Of a DNA stretch of 64,000 nt, positions 43,747 through 51,532 are shown piece by piece (within the stretch, counting starts at the first letter, position 1; every line of letters starts with the position of its first letter). This DNA is from Leptolinea sp. UBA5203 (GTDB taxonomy: Bacteria; Chloroflexota; Anaerolineae; Anaerolineales; Anaerolineaceae). The stretch lies in the NCBI GenBank assembly GCA_002412765.1, contig DHVR01000021.1:1-64000 (forward strand), given 5' to 3'. Both the position numbers and the translations under genes were made by a program. The notes under the pieces are model-generated. The model had not been told where the DNA came from and did no database searches. It saw only the letters and a program-made list of their open reading frames with translations.

Positions 43747-45177
43747 TTACCCTCCTACCTGAATGTCTTGGAAGCGGGCAGGAGCCGTGCCATGGCCCAG
43801 ATGAACAATCTGCGAGGGTTCCCCTTTTCCGCAAACCGGCACGCCCCACAAATGCCACTCGCTTGCATTGGCGACCGCATCGCAGGCATTCCAAAAGTTC
43901 GGGGTTATTCCGCTATACCGCAAGTTCTTCACCATCGCACCGACCTGCCCATTTTTTACTTCCCAGGCTATTTCCGGGGCAAATTCAAAATTCAGGCGTT
44001 TATCGTCAATACTGTAAGTTTTTACGGTTTTGATAAAATAACCATCCTCGGTAGAGGAAATCATCTCAGCCAGAGAGGAATCGCCTGGCTCCAGATTGAT
44101 ATTGGTCATGCGTACCAGAGGATAACGCTGCCAGCCATCTGCGCGCATAGTACCACTCACTGGCAAATTTAATTGAGCAGCGGTTTCCCGACTGGATAAA
44201 TAATTCGTCAGAATGCCGTCCTTAATCAGGTCCACCCGTTTAGCAGGAGCGCCTTCATCATCGTAACCGAAACTCCCCAATCCGCCTTTTAATGTGGCGT
44301 CCGCGGTGATATTCACCACCGGCGAACCGTAGGCAAAATTCCCCAGTTTTTCTGGGGTGGCAAAACTGGTTCCGGCATAACTGGCCTCACTGCCCAACAC
44401 CCGATCCACTTCCAGGGCATGGCCAATACTTTCGTGCACCATCAAGGTCAATAAGGAATCGTCAATAATCAGGGTTGTTTTACCGGTTTTACAGGGTTTG
44501 GCATGCAGCAAGGCGACTGCCTCGGCGGCACATTGCGCAGCCCCTTCCACCAGGTGATTTCCCAGCACTTTTTCATACCCAGCTGTGCCGTAATCCCCCT
44601 GAAACGAGGCTGGGAAGGAGCGAAACTGGACTTCATTGCCGTCTGCTGCCAGGGCAACGATGCCAGCTCCACTCTCGATGCTGTTTTGTTCAATCAAAGC
44701 CCCTTCCGTGGAGGCAAAAAGTTGATCAATAAAATAGAACCCCATGCTGGCTTTACGCTGGGTAATGCCAGGCTGGCGTGCCATCTGCTCATCGGCCGCT
44801 TTTAACAACGCAATGCGTTCTTCAAAGCTTACTGTCCGCGGGTCAATCTCATAAGAAGACTGCCAATGATCCCGGATGACGGGAATTTCCGCAAGTTGGA
44901 CAGGCTGTCCGATCAAGCGAGCACTTTGCGTGGCAATAGCGATGGCTTGTTTGACTGCCCATTCGCCGTTGGCAAAATCATGCGTTGCCGCGAAACCCCA
45001 GGCACCATTGACGAGCACACGCACACCCAGACCGCGATCCGATTGTCCGATCACTTCCTCAACAGCGCCATTCCACATGACGATATTTTCACTGGATCGT
45101 TCGACAATCCTTGCGTCCGCGTAGCTGGCACCCAAAGACTGTGCCAGGCCAAGCAATTTTTCCAGCTTACTTTCCAT
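43747..45177 (-). CDS. tldD: TldD-family zinc metalloprotease
   Basis: 476-residue catalytic subunit. The zinc motif is HESIGH (248-253) followed by ALEVDRVLGSEASYAGTSF; the third ligand is the Cys in GVPVCGKGEPSQIVHLGHGT. I start at the ATG at 45177, nine bases after GGAG; the ATG at 45186 touches the ribosome site. It lies 49 bases after an amidohydrolase gene that carries a double GntR operator. With TldE it forms a peptide-degrading chamber; the substrate is likely short peptides imported by the adjacent Dpp system. Confidence 0.92.
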   Translation of the reverse strand: MESKLEKLLGLAQSLGASYADARIVERSSENIVMWNGAVEEVIGQSDRGLGVRVLVNGAWGFAATHDFANGEWAVKQAIAIATQSARLIGQPVQLAEIPVIRDHWQSSYEIDPRTVSFEERIALLKAADEQMARQPGITQRKASMGFYFIDQLFASTEGALIEQNSIESGAGIVALAADGNEVQFRSFPASFQGDYGTAGYEKVLGNHLVEGAAQCAAEAVALLHAKPCKTGKTTLIIDDSLLTLMVHESIGHALEVDRVLGSEASYAGTSFATPEKLGNFAYGSPVVNITADATLKGGLGSFGYDDEGAPAKRVDLIKDGILTNYLSSRETAAQLNLPVSGTMRADGWQRYPLVRMTNINLEPGDSSLAEMISSTEDGYFIKTVKTYSIDDKRLNFEFAPEIAWEVKNGQVGAMVKNLRYSGITPNFWNACDAVANASEWHLWGVPVCGKGEPSQIVHLGHGTAPARFQDIQVGG

Positions 45178-45226
45178 AACGTGCATCTCCGTTGCAATGG
45201 TGAATGTCTTATTGGAGGAAACGTTT

Positions 45227-46456
45227 TTAAACGAGCTGTTTACCTTCTTTAAAGGTCATACGGACATTTTCTAATGCAGAAAGATCCGTTAAAGGATTTC
45301 CATCTACAACAATCACATCAGCTAACTTACCAACTTCCAGGGAGCCTAATTTCTTTTCCAAATGAGTCAGGTTGGCGGCAACGATGGTGGCGCTGCGAAT
45401 GGCGCCGTAATTACCATCCACCACGCCCAACTTAATCATGTACTTCATTTCAGGCACAACTACATTGTGCTGGACAACAGGGCTGCCTGCATCCGTGCCA
45501 AAAGCGATCGGAACACCGGCTTTGGCAGCCTTGACAAGACTGTCATAACTGCTGGTATTTTCCATGGCTTTCTGGCGTTCCAGAATTTTCCATTCGGGGA
45601 TGTTGTATTTTCTGGCGACTTCCGCCTGGCTTTGCATGACCACAGCTGAAAAGGTGGTTACAATCGGAACCTTGCGATCCAGCAAAAGTTGAATGGTCTC
45701 GTCTGACATTTTTCCGCCATGTTCGATGACATCAATGCCAGCCTTGACGACACGGGAAATACATTCATCAAATGTGGCGTGCGCAGTAGTGGGTAAGCCA
45801 TTACGATGGGCTTCATCAATGACGGCGAATAATTCTTCGTCGGTAAATTCCAATAAATCATGGCAGGCCATGATTTTGATCAAATCCGCGCCGCCCTTCA
45901 CCTGGTCCCGTACAGCTCGGCGCATCTCATCGGGTCCGGAAGCTTCCCGGCACACCCAGTAAGTATGTCCGCCGGTTTGTACGATGGATTCACCGGTGAT
46001 CAATAAACGCGGTCCGGGGAAGATGCCCTGCTCCACAGCTTGTTTGGTAGCGAAATTGGATTTATTAACGCCCAAATCTCGCACCGTGGTAATGCCGGAG
46101 CGTAGGCTTATCAGCATATTGCCGGCAGCTTTGTAAGCGGCAATTTCCGGGCTGTCAAACATGGATTGGTTGGCCAGGTCATGGATACCATCCCAGGATA
46201 AATGGGCATGGCAGTTGAACATGCCGGGTAAAATGGTGCCGTTCGTTTCGATAACTTCAATCCCTGCGGTGTTGGACAGCTCAGAGGCTCTGCCGACAGC
46301 CTTAATTTTGCCTTCAGCAATTTCGACAAACCCTTGTTCAATCACTTCATTGCCTACACAGGTTAAAACCCGGCCTTTGAAAATCAAATGGCGGGTAGGA
46401 ATATCAAACATAGGTTTAGTAATTTTAGAAAATCTCCAGGCAGCTTGTTCAGGCAT
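45227..46456 (-). CDS. Metal-dependent amidohydrolase (Xaa-Pro/acyl-amino-acid dipeptidase type)
   Basis: Amidohydrolase-superfamily enzyme of 409 residues related to imidazolonepropionase-like dipeptidases (prolidase/Zn-carboxypeptidase group). Ligands: HAH in MFNCHAHL, Lys in DLIKIMA (carboxylated in binuclear members), His in TTAHAT, His in DVIEHGG and Asp in FGTDAGSP. The ATG at 46456 has GGAG seven bases upstream; a longer reading to 46507 would run through the operator and has no ribosome site. First gene of the amidohydrolase-TldD-TldE unit. Probably hydrolyses N-acyl amino acids or dipeptides. Confidence 0.88.
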   Translation of the reverse strand: MPEQAAWRFSKITKPMFDIPTRHLIFKGRVLTCVGNEVIEQGFVEIAEGKIKAVGRASELSNTAGIEVIETNGTILPGMFNCHAHLSWDGIHDLANQSMFDSPEIAAYKAAGNMLISLRSGITTVRDLGVNKSNFATKQAVEQGIFPGPRLLITGESIVQTGGHTYWVCREASGPDEMRRAVRDQVKGGADLIKIMACHDLLEFTDEELFAVIDEAHRNGLPTTAHATFDECISRVVKAGIDVIEHGGKMSDETIQLLLDRKVPIVTTFSAVVMQSQAEVARKYNIPEWKILERQKAMENTSSYDSLVKAAKAGVPIAFGTDAGSPVVQHNVVVPEMKYMIKLGVVDGNYGAIRSATIVAANLTHLEKKLGSLEVGKLADVIVVDGNPLTDLSALENVRMTFKEGKQLV

Positions 46457-46475
46457 AATCCATCTCCATATTGTA

Positions 46476-46487
46476 ATTGTAGATAAT
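46476..46487. promoter_or_regulatory. Second, imperfect GntR operator at the amidohydrolase promoter
   Basis: ATTGTAGATAAT differs by one base from the perfect site at 46497-46508. The centres are 21 bases apart, two helical turns, which suits cooperative binding of two dimers on one face of the DNA. Confidence 0.5.
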
Positions 46488-46496
46488 ATACAGTCT

Positions 46497-46508
46497 ATTG
46501 TAGACAAT
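46497..46508. promoter_or_regulatory. GntR operator ATTGT-AG-ACAAT at the amidohydrolase promoter
   Basis: Identical to 31786-31797; about 40 bases before the amidohydrolase ATG. On the minus strand it includes TACAAT, which with TTGTTT 18 bases upstream could be the promoter. Confidence 0.65.
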
Positions 46509-46519
46509 CCATATTAATA

Positions 46520-46553
46520 AAAACAAAAAATCAGAATCAGGAATCCCTGATTC
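46520..46553 (-). terminator. Intrinsic terminator of the second gntR gene
   Basis: Stem GAATCAGG/CCTGATTC (46534-46541, 46546-46553) with a four-base loop, followed on the minus strand by TGATTTTTTGTTTTT. It makes the regulator gene monocistronic. Confidence 0.85.
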
Positions 46554-46561
46554 CTATTTCC

Positions 46562-47254
46562 TTACTCTGTCGCGTGAATAAAGGTTAAGGCATTAATGGC
46601 CCGGGTGCGGCCATCCAAAATGTGTTCAGATAATTTCTTCTCTGCTGTGACCAAGTCTTTCGTTTTAAACGCATTAAGGATGGTTTGATGCCATTGTGCT
46701 GGTTCATGCGGGTAGCGGTAATGAGTTTTACTGGTGACGCCGATCAATAATTGTGTCTGCATACGAATGCTTTTCCAGGTGGAATACAATCGGCTGTGAT
46801 CCGCCAGGGAACAAATATATTCATGAAAATACATATCCAGGTTGGTAATGGATTCGCTGTCGTCCTGCCGCACCATGGCTTCATCCAGGTCATCCACCAA
46901 ACGCTGCAAATTATCAAGGTCCTGCGTCGTGCAGCGCTCCATCGCTCGCCGCATGGCGCCAATTTCCAACAGAAGGCGGAAACTGTAAATCTCATCAATG
47001 TCTTTATTGGTGAAATCCACCACGAAATTTCCACGGCGGGGAATATTGACCACCAAGCCTTCACGCTCCAAAGCAGAAAGCACTTCCCGCACAGGCGCGC
47101 GGCTAACCCCCATCTCGGTGGCAATCGTGGATTCGATCAAGCGTTCCCCCGGCTGAAAACGGCCTTTGATAATCGCAGAACGGACTTCTTTCTCGATTTG
47201 CTCACGTAGATTCAAACTGACAATTGGGCGCATTTTACGAGGTTCTGAATCCAA
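46562..47254 (-). CDS. GntR-family transcriptional regulator, FadR/FCD type (second)
   Basis: 230-residue repressor. Winged helix: GRFQPGERLIESTIATEMGV then SRAPVREVLSALEREGLV; FCD ligand domain with NLDMYFHEYICSLADHS and PHEPAQWHQTIL carrying the metal-type His residues. The start is a TTG at 47254, five bases after a full AGGAGG; the first ATG, seven codons on, lacks such spacing. It has its own promoter, operator and terminator. Its operator half-sites match those at 46497 and 31786, so it is the likely local regulator of the amidohydrolase-TldDE unit and of the DUF362/Gfo-Idh genes. Confidence 0.9.
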   Translation of the reverse strand: MDSEPRKMRPIVSLNLREQIEKEVRSAIIKGRFQPGERLIESTIATEMGVSRAPVREVLSALEREGLVVNIPRRGNFVVDFTNKDIDEIYSFRLLLEIGAMRRAMERCTTQDLDNLQRLVDDLDEAMVRQDDSESITNLDMYFHEYICSLADHSRLYSTWKSIRMQTQLLIGVTSKTHYRYPHEPAQWHQTILNAFKTKDLVTAEKKLSEHILDGRTRAINALTFIHATE

Positions 47255-47279
47255 CGTATCCTCCTGGATATATCAGTCG

Positions 47280-47291
47280 ATTGTCGACAAT
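47280..47291. promoter_or_regulatory. Operator palindrome ATTGTCGACAAT of the second gntR
   Basis: Perfect 12-bp palindrome directly downstream of the predicted transcription start and 25 bases before the TTG start; suited to autorepression. Confidence 0.65.
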
Positions 47292-47301
47292 ACTTATATT
47301 T

Positions 47302-47330
47302 ATCTTAACATTTTTAACCGGCATTGTCAA
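47302..47330 (-). promoter_or_regulatory. Promoter of the second gntR gene
   Basis: Minus strand: TTGACA (47330-47325), 17-base spacer, TAAGAT (47307-47302). Start predicted near 47295, just before the operator. Confidence 0.6.
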
Positions 47331-47457
47331 TCGACCGTATTTGAAATTTTCTTTCCTTATTCACTTTTGTAAAACCTTCTCATATTTTACCGTAAAGAAT
47401 CATTTAGTATTTAATCAAATGCGCACCCAAAACTCAAGTTCTTCCTGTGCAAGAAAA

Positions 47458-48513
47458 TCACAGTGAAAATGGGATTCCATTTTCAATACATAACTCGTGT
47501 AATCGCTCCAGGGTTTCCAAATCCACCGGGATGCCCTGTTCCAGGCGCTCCTGCATGCGGCGATGCTCCAGTTCTCCGGGCAGCAGAATTTCTCCATCCG
47601 GTTGAATGGGTTGGGCTTGCTTTACCTGATCCACAAACTGCGCCAGTCGGGATTCAAATTCAGCAGGTTCCATATAGGCCGAAGGATCCAGTGCAATTAA
47701 GGTATGCCCTACACCCAAATCCTGCAGATCGGTGAACGTATCCCTGCCGAATTTTGAACCTGACAGGACTCCTGAGATAACATCCGTCATAAAACTGAGG
47801 CCGGACCCCTTGAATTCTCCAATGGGCAATTGCAATCCATCCAATAACTCAGCCGGGTCAGTGGACGGTTTGCCCTCTTTGGTCATGGCCCAGGTAATCG
47901 GCACAGAGCGTCCCTCGCGATAGGCCAGACGGATCATCCCCTGACCGGACATGGTCAGGGCCATATCCAGAATTATATTGAAATCATTTTTCCGTGGAAC
48001 AGCGATACCCCAGGGATTGGTACCCAACACACCAGTCTTTGCTCCCCAGGGAGCCATCTCAGGCCCGGCATTGGTGAAGGCGATGCCGATCATGCCGGCT
48101 TCTGCAGCCATGTTGGCATAATAACCGGAAGTGCCGTAATGATTACTGTTGCGCACCAAAACGCAGGCAATACCTGTCCGTTTTGCTTTTTCGATCGACT
48201 TCTGCATGGCCATGGTGGCAGCCACAAATCCGGAACCTTTGTTGGCATCCAGTAAAGCGGTGGCGGGACGTTCTTTTAAATACGTCATGGTCACGCCGGG
48301 TTTGATGCCGCCCTCTTTAATTTGGCGCGTGTGGCGCAGGAGCTTTTCCAGCCCCTGCCCCTGCGCAGGAATCCAACGCATAGCACCGTAGATCACGGCA
48401 TTTACATTGAAATCCACTTCATCGAATCGATCACCCAATGCCAATAAATACTCGCGTACGAATTTTCTCAATACGGCTTCGGAATAACGCTTAAATTGCA
48501 CTATGTCTACCAT
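47458..48513 (-). CDS. Malate/L-lactate/ureidoglycolate dehydrogenase family (Ldh2 type)
   Basis: NAD(P)-dependent oxidoreductase of the Ldh2/MDG2 fold, 351 residues. Catalytic His region VRNSNHYGTSGYYANMAAE, cofactor/substrate region NPWGIAVPRKND and the FKGSGLSFMTDVISGVLSG helix are clear. Family members reduce 2-oxoacids or cyclic imino acids such as delta1-piperideine-2-carboxylate, or oxidise ureidoglycolate or sulfolactate; the precise substrate is not readable. It starts 18 bases after the M20 dipeptidase gene, with AAGGAG seven bases before the ATG, and is the last gene of the hydrolase block. No terminator is visible before the gntR promoter. Confidence 0.88.
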   Translation of the reverse strand: MVDIVQFKRYSEAVLRKFVREYLLALGDRFDEVDFNVNAVIYGAMRWIPAQGQGLEKLLRHTRQIKEGGIKPGVTMTYLKERPATALLDANKGSGFVAATMAMQKSIEKAKRTGIACVLVRNSNHYGTSGYYANMAAEAGMIGIAFTNAGPEMAPWGAKTGVLGTNPWGIAVPRKNDFNIILDMALTMSGQGMIRLAYREGRSVPITWAMTKEGKPSTDPAELLDGLQLPIGEFKGSGLSFMTDVISGVLSGSKFGRDTFTDLQDLGVGHTLIALDPSAYMEPAEFESRLAQFVDQVKQAQPIQPDGEILLPGELEHRRMQERLEQGIPVDLETLERLHELCIENGIPFSL

Positions 48514-48531
48514 TAATAGTCTCCTTACCTG

Positions 48532-49914
48532 CTAAGCCTTTTCCATCTGCCCATATTCCCACATGATTGCCGCGGCATATTTGATCCCCTGGATGTAAGA
48601 ATCCAGGCCAATATTTTCATTGGGCGCGTGCAGGTTGCAATCCGGTGTAGCGAAACCGGTCAGGACAGTCGGCATCCAGACGTGTTTTAAAATCACACCT
48701 TCTGCACTCACCCCATTGACCACCGGCGGCTTGCCATAAACCAGCATGGCGGCTTTAATAACCGCCTGACTGATGTCTTCCTTGACGCTGATCTTGTACG
48801 GCGGTTCAGGGATATTTCCTTCAATGTGCAGTTCAATATGGCCAAAGCCGTGATCGTCCAGATGTTTGCGTAATTTTCTGGCCGCCTTCTCAGGATCGAG
48901 CATGGGGATCAAGCGAAAATCAATCTTCACCCGGGCTTCATTAGGCACAATGGTCTTGCTGCCCGGTCCCTGATATCCGGCAGTCATGCCGCAGATGTTA
49001 CAGGTGGGTTCATAAGCTCGTGCCTTGAGGGCATCAATGCCATCTCGACCCAGGGCAAACTCTTCCACGCCTAGATCGGCTTTCATCTTGGAGAAATCGA
49101 TGCGGCTGGCATTGGCTTCCAATTGGCCGATTTCTTCTTCGCCCAACTGCCACAAATCTTCGTACCAGCCATCAATTAAGATGTGACGATTTTCATCCAC
49201 CAGGGTGTTCAAGGCGCGCACCAATTCCCAAGCCGGCTGAGGCACCAGCGGGGCATTCAAACTGTGCACATCGCTCTTCGCCCCTCGAGCGATCAGCTCC
49301 ACATACAACACACTCTTCAAGCCCAGGTCAATATCCGGGGTCAGCTCCGAGGCATTCAAGCCGCCATCCAGACAGTGCATGGCGTCCGCCCGTACCAATT
49401 CGGGATTCGCTTCAATGAAGGGTCCCAGATGAATGGAACCAATTTCCTCTTCGCCTTCGGTGATGAACTTTAAGCCCACCGGCACATCCCCGCTGACCTT
49501 CATCCAGGCTTTGGCCGCTTTGATAAAAGCCATCACGCCGGATTTATTGTCCGTGGCACCCCTACCCCAGATTTTTCCATCCGCGATGGTGGCGCTGAAG
49601 GGCGGGTACACCCAGGCATCCAGGGGTTCCGGCGGCTGGACATCATAATGAGCGTAAGCCAGCATAGTCTTCTTGCTTTGCTTGCTGGGCTGGGCGCCAA
49701 TCACACAGGGCGGTCCGTCCTGCAAAGGATAAGCCTTTGCCTCCAGACCGTCGTTGTGCATCAGTTCCACGACCAGATCCGCACATTCTTTTTGTCCGAT
49801 CTTCTGGGCACTGATACTGGGCTGCTGAACCAAACGCTGTAAATCCACGATGGCTTCTTCGCGATGGGCATCAATCCAGTCAAATACTTGTTGTAATTCT
49901 ACCGGTATTTCCAT
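48532..49914 (-). CDS. M20-family dipeptidase (copy 1)
   Basis: Dinuclear-zinc peptidase of about 460 residues (CNDP/PepV-like). Ligands and catalytic residues: His and Asp in AYAHYDVQPPEP, bridging Asp in GRGATDNKSGVMAF, catalytic Glu and ligand in EGEEEIGS, CLDGG, and His in NLHAPNENIGLDSY. The lid domain includes GMTAGYQGPGSKTIVPNEA. Two starts are possible: ATG at 49914 with GAGG five bases upstream (preferred) and ATG at 49929 with AGGAT. It cleaves dipeptides after uptake and pairs with the C69 dipeptidase gene just upstream. Confidence 0.92.
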   Translation of the reverse strand: MEIPVELQQVFDWIDAHREEAIVDLQRLVQQPSISAQKIGQKECADLVVELMHNDGLEAKAYPLQDGPPCVIGAQPSKQSKKTMLAYAHYDVQPPEPLDAWVYPPFSATIADGKIWGRGATDNKSGVMAFIKAAKAWMKVSGDVPVGLKFITEGEEEIGSIHLGPFIEANPELVRADAMHCLDGGLNASELTPDIDLGLKSVLYVELIARGAKSDVHSLNAPLVPQPAWELVRALNTLVDENRHILIDGWYEDLWQLGEEEIGQLEANASRIDFSKMKADLGVEEFALGRDGIDALKARAYEPTCNICGMTAGYQGPGSKTIVPNEARVKIDFRLIPMLDPEKAARKLRKHLDDHGFGHIELHIEGNIPEPPYKISVKEDISQAVIKAAMLVYGKPPVVNGVSAEGVILKHVWMPTVLTGFATPDCNLHAPNENIGLDSYIQGIKYAAAIMWEYGQMEKA

Positions 49915-49940
49915 TTTATCCTCTTGCATGGTCAGTTATC

Positions 49941-51497
49941 CTAGTATACGCCTTTGTTCTTTTCCCAATCCGCTACAGGGATGTAGCCGATCAGGGTCTG
50001 AGGATTATTCAACTGGGCAATGCGGGTGTACAGCTTGACCAGCATCTCTTTTCCAAGGCTATACGCATCCGTGGCGATGCCGTTGGAATAATCCGTCAGG
50101 AAAGCAATGGCTTTGGCAGGTTCCTGCTTGGCATAGGCCAGGGCTATTTTTTCAATTTCTGTCTGACGTTCAAAATTACGATTGTCAAAGGCCGCCCAAA
50201 CCGGCAGTACCAGTGGACTGTTGGCCTGGAAGAACAGATTCACCATATTGGTGATATTCTCATACAGCCAATAGGCGGAATTTTCCATGTATTCGCTGGT
50301 GGTCCCGGCATTTGCCGTTTGGTATTCTTTCGGGGTGCGCGTATTCTGGCAGTACCAGGGAATATGAGGACTGGTGGCACAGGCGGCCATACCAGCCCAG
50401 AAAACACCGCCCACTTCATTGGGCAGCCAGGATCGGGATTGCGTCACCCAGGAAGTGATGGTCTGTGGGCAGCCGATATTGCGGCTCTTGTTCCAGGCCG
50501 GGGACAGGCGATAAGTACCGGATTTGCCGTCAATCACGGTCGGATAAGCGGCGTCCTGAGTGTAGTATTCATCCAGTTCAGTGCCCTGATAGGTATCTTT
50601 TAGTAAATTCAGCATATCGCCAACCGTGATGGGTTTGGCGGGTTTGACGAACATAGGATATTCCTTAGTGGGTTCATAGGGATCCAGTTTGAGGGTGGGA
50701 TTCAAAATGGAAATACCACGCCAAATGCGGTGAAGACTGTAGTAAGGTGTTTTCAAATCCCCGCGGGGGCGGCTGATTTCATTGGTGCCGTAAGCGCGGG
50801 AAGCATTGAAAGGCTGTCCGCTTTTGGGGTCCCATAAGCCATTCTTGATGGCAAAGGGAATCAAATCCGGGTCGCAGCGATAATTATCGGAATCATCCGG
50901 GTTGATATCGGTGATGCGGAAGGAGTTGGCTTCCACCATGAAGCATTCATCCGGAATACGTACGGCAGCCCAGTGATACCCCTGATATTGTTCCATCAAC
51001 CAGGCTTCTTCAGGATCGGCCACGATATAGTTATCGGTACGTGAACCGTATTTTTCGGACATTTCGCCCAGAAATTCGATGGCTTCGCGGGCTGTCTTGC
51101 ATCGTTCCAGGGCAATCGTCATCAAATAATCACCAATGGCGGTGGCCGGCCAGGGCGTGAGGCTGTCCACTTCAGGTTTAACCGGTCCGCCGGTACTGGC
51201 ACCGACCGAAACCTGACATTCATTAATGCCGCCCAAAACCAGGGGCATATACTCTTCATTGGCCACAGTCACCACGGCGGTATAAGCCAGGGTTTCGTCG
51301 GCCTGATCCAGAACCACGCCCGGGCTCTTTTTGGTTTCCAACGAAGGGGGAATAACGATCTTCGTCCCTTTGGCATGCTTCATATGTGGCACAGAAATCG
51401 TGCGGGTGGCTTCAGTGGAGGGGGCATCACAACCCCGGGCAACCAATACGGATCCATCAGCGGTAGCTTTTTTACCAGCAACTAACATGTAACACAT
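49941..51497 (-). CDS. C69-family dipeptidase (PepD type, copy 1)
   Basis: N-terminal-nucleophile cysteine dipeptidase, about 518 residues. The ATG at 51497 places the catalytic Cys at position 2 (MCYMLVAGKKATADGSVLVA), to be exposed by Met removal; the ATG one codon upstream sits only three bases from GAGG and would insert an extra Met. No propeptide is present. Ntn-fold segments GASTGGPV and TDNYIVADPEEAWLME are as in lactobacillus PepD. Cytoplasmic. Follows the MFS gene by 33 bases. Confidence 0.92.
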   Translation of the reverse strand: MCYMLVAGKKATADGSVLVARGCDAPSTEATRTISVPHMKHAKGTKIVIPPSLETKKSPGVVLDQADETLAYTAVVTVANEEYMPLVLGGINECQVSVGASTGGPVKPEVDSLTPWPATAIGDYLMTIALERCKTAREAIEFLGEMSEKYGSRTDNYIVADPEEAWLMEQYQGYHWAAVRIPDECFMVEANSFRITDINPDDSDNYRCDPDLIPFAIKNGLWDPKSGQPFNASRAYGTNEISRPRGDLKTPYYSLHRIWRGISILNPTLKLDPYEPTKEYPMFVKPAKPITVGDMLNLLKDTYQGTELDEYYTQDAAYPTVIDGKSGTYRLSPAWNKSRNIGCPQTITSWVTQSRSWLPNEVGGVFWAGMAACATSPHIPWYCQNTRTPKEYQTANAGTTSEYMENSAYWLYENITNMVNLFFQANSPLVLPVWAAFDNRNFERQTEIEKIALAYAKQEPAKAIAFLTDYSNGIATDAYSLGKEMLVKLYTRIAQLNNPQTLIGYIPVADWEKNKGVY

Positions 51498-51532
51498 CAT
51501 TCACCTCGTGAGAACTAGAATAGATTTAACCA

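Noticed and set aside
43467..44172. Plus-strand open frames across the TldE/TldD junction
   Set aside because: They cover two convincing minus-strand genes with ribosome sites and conserved motifs.
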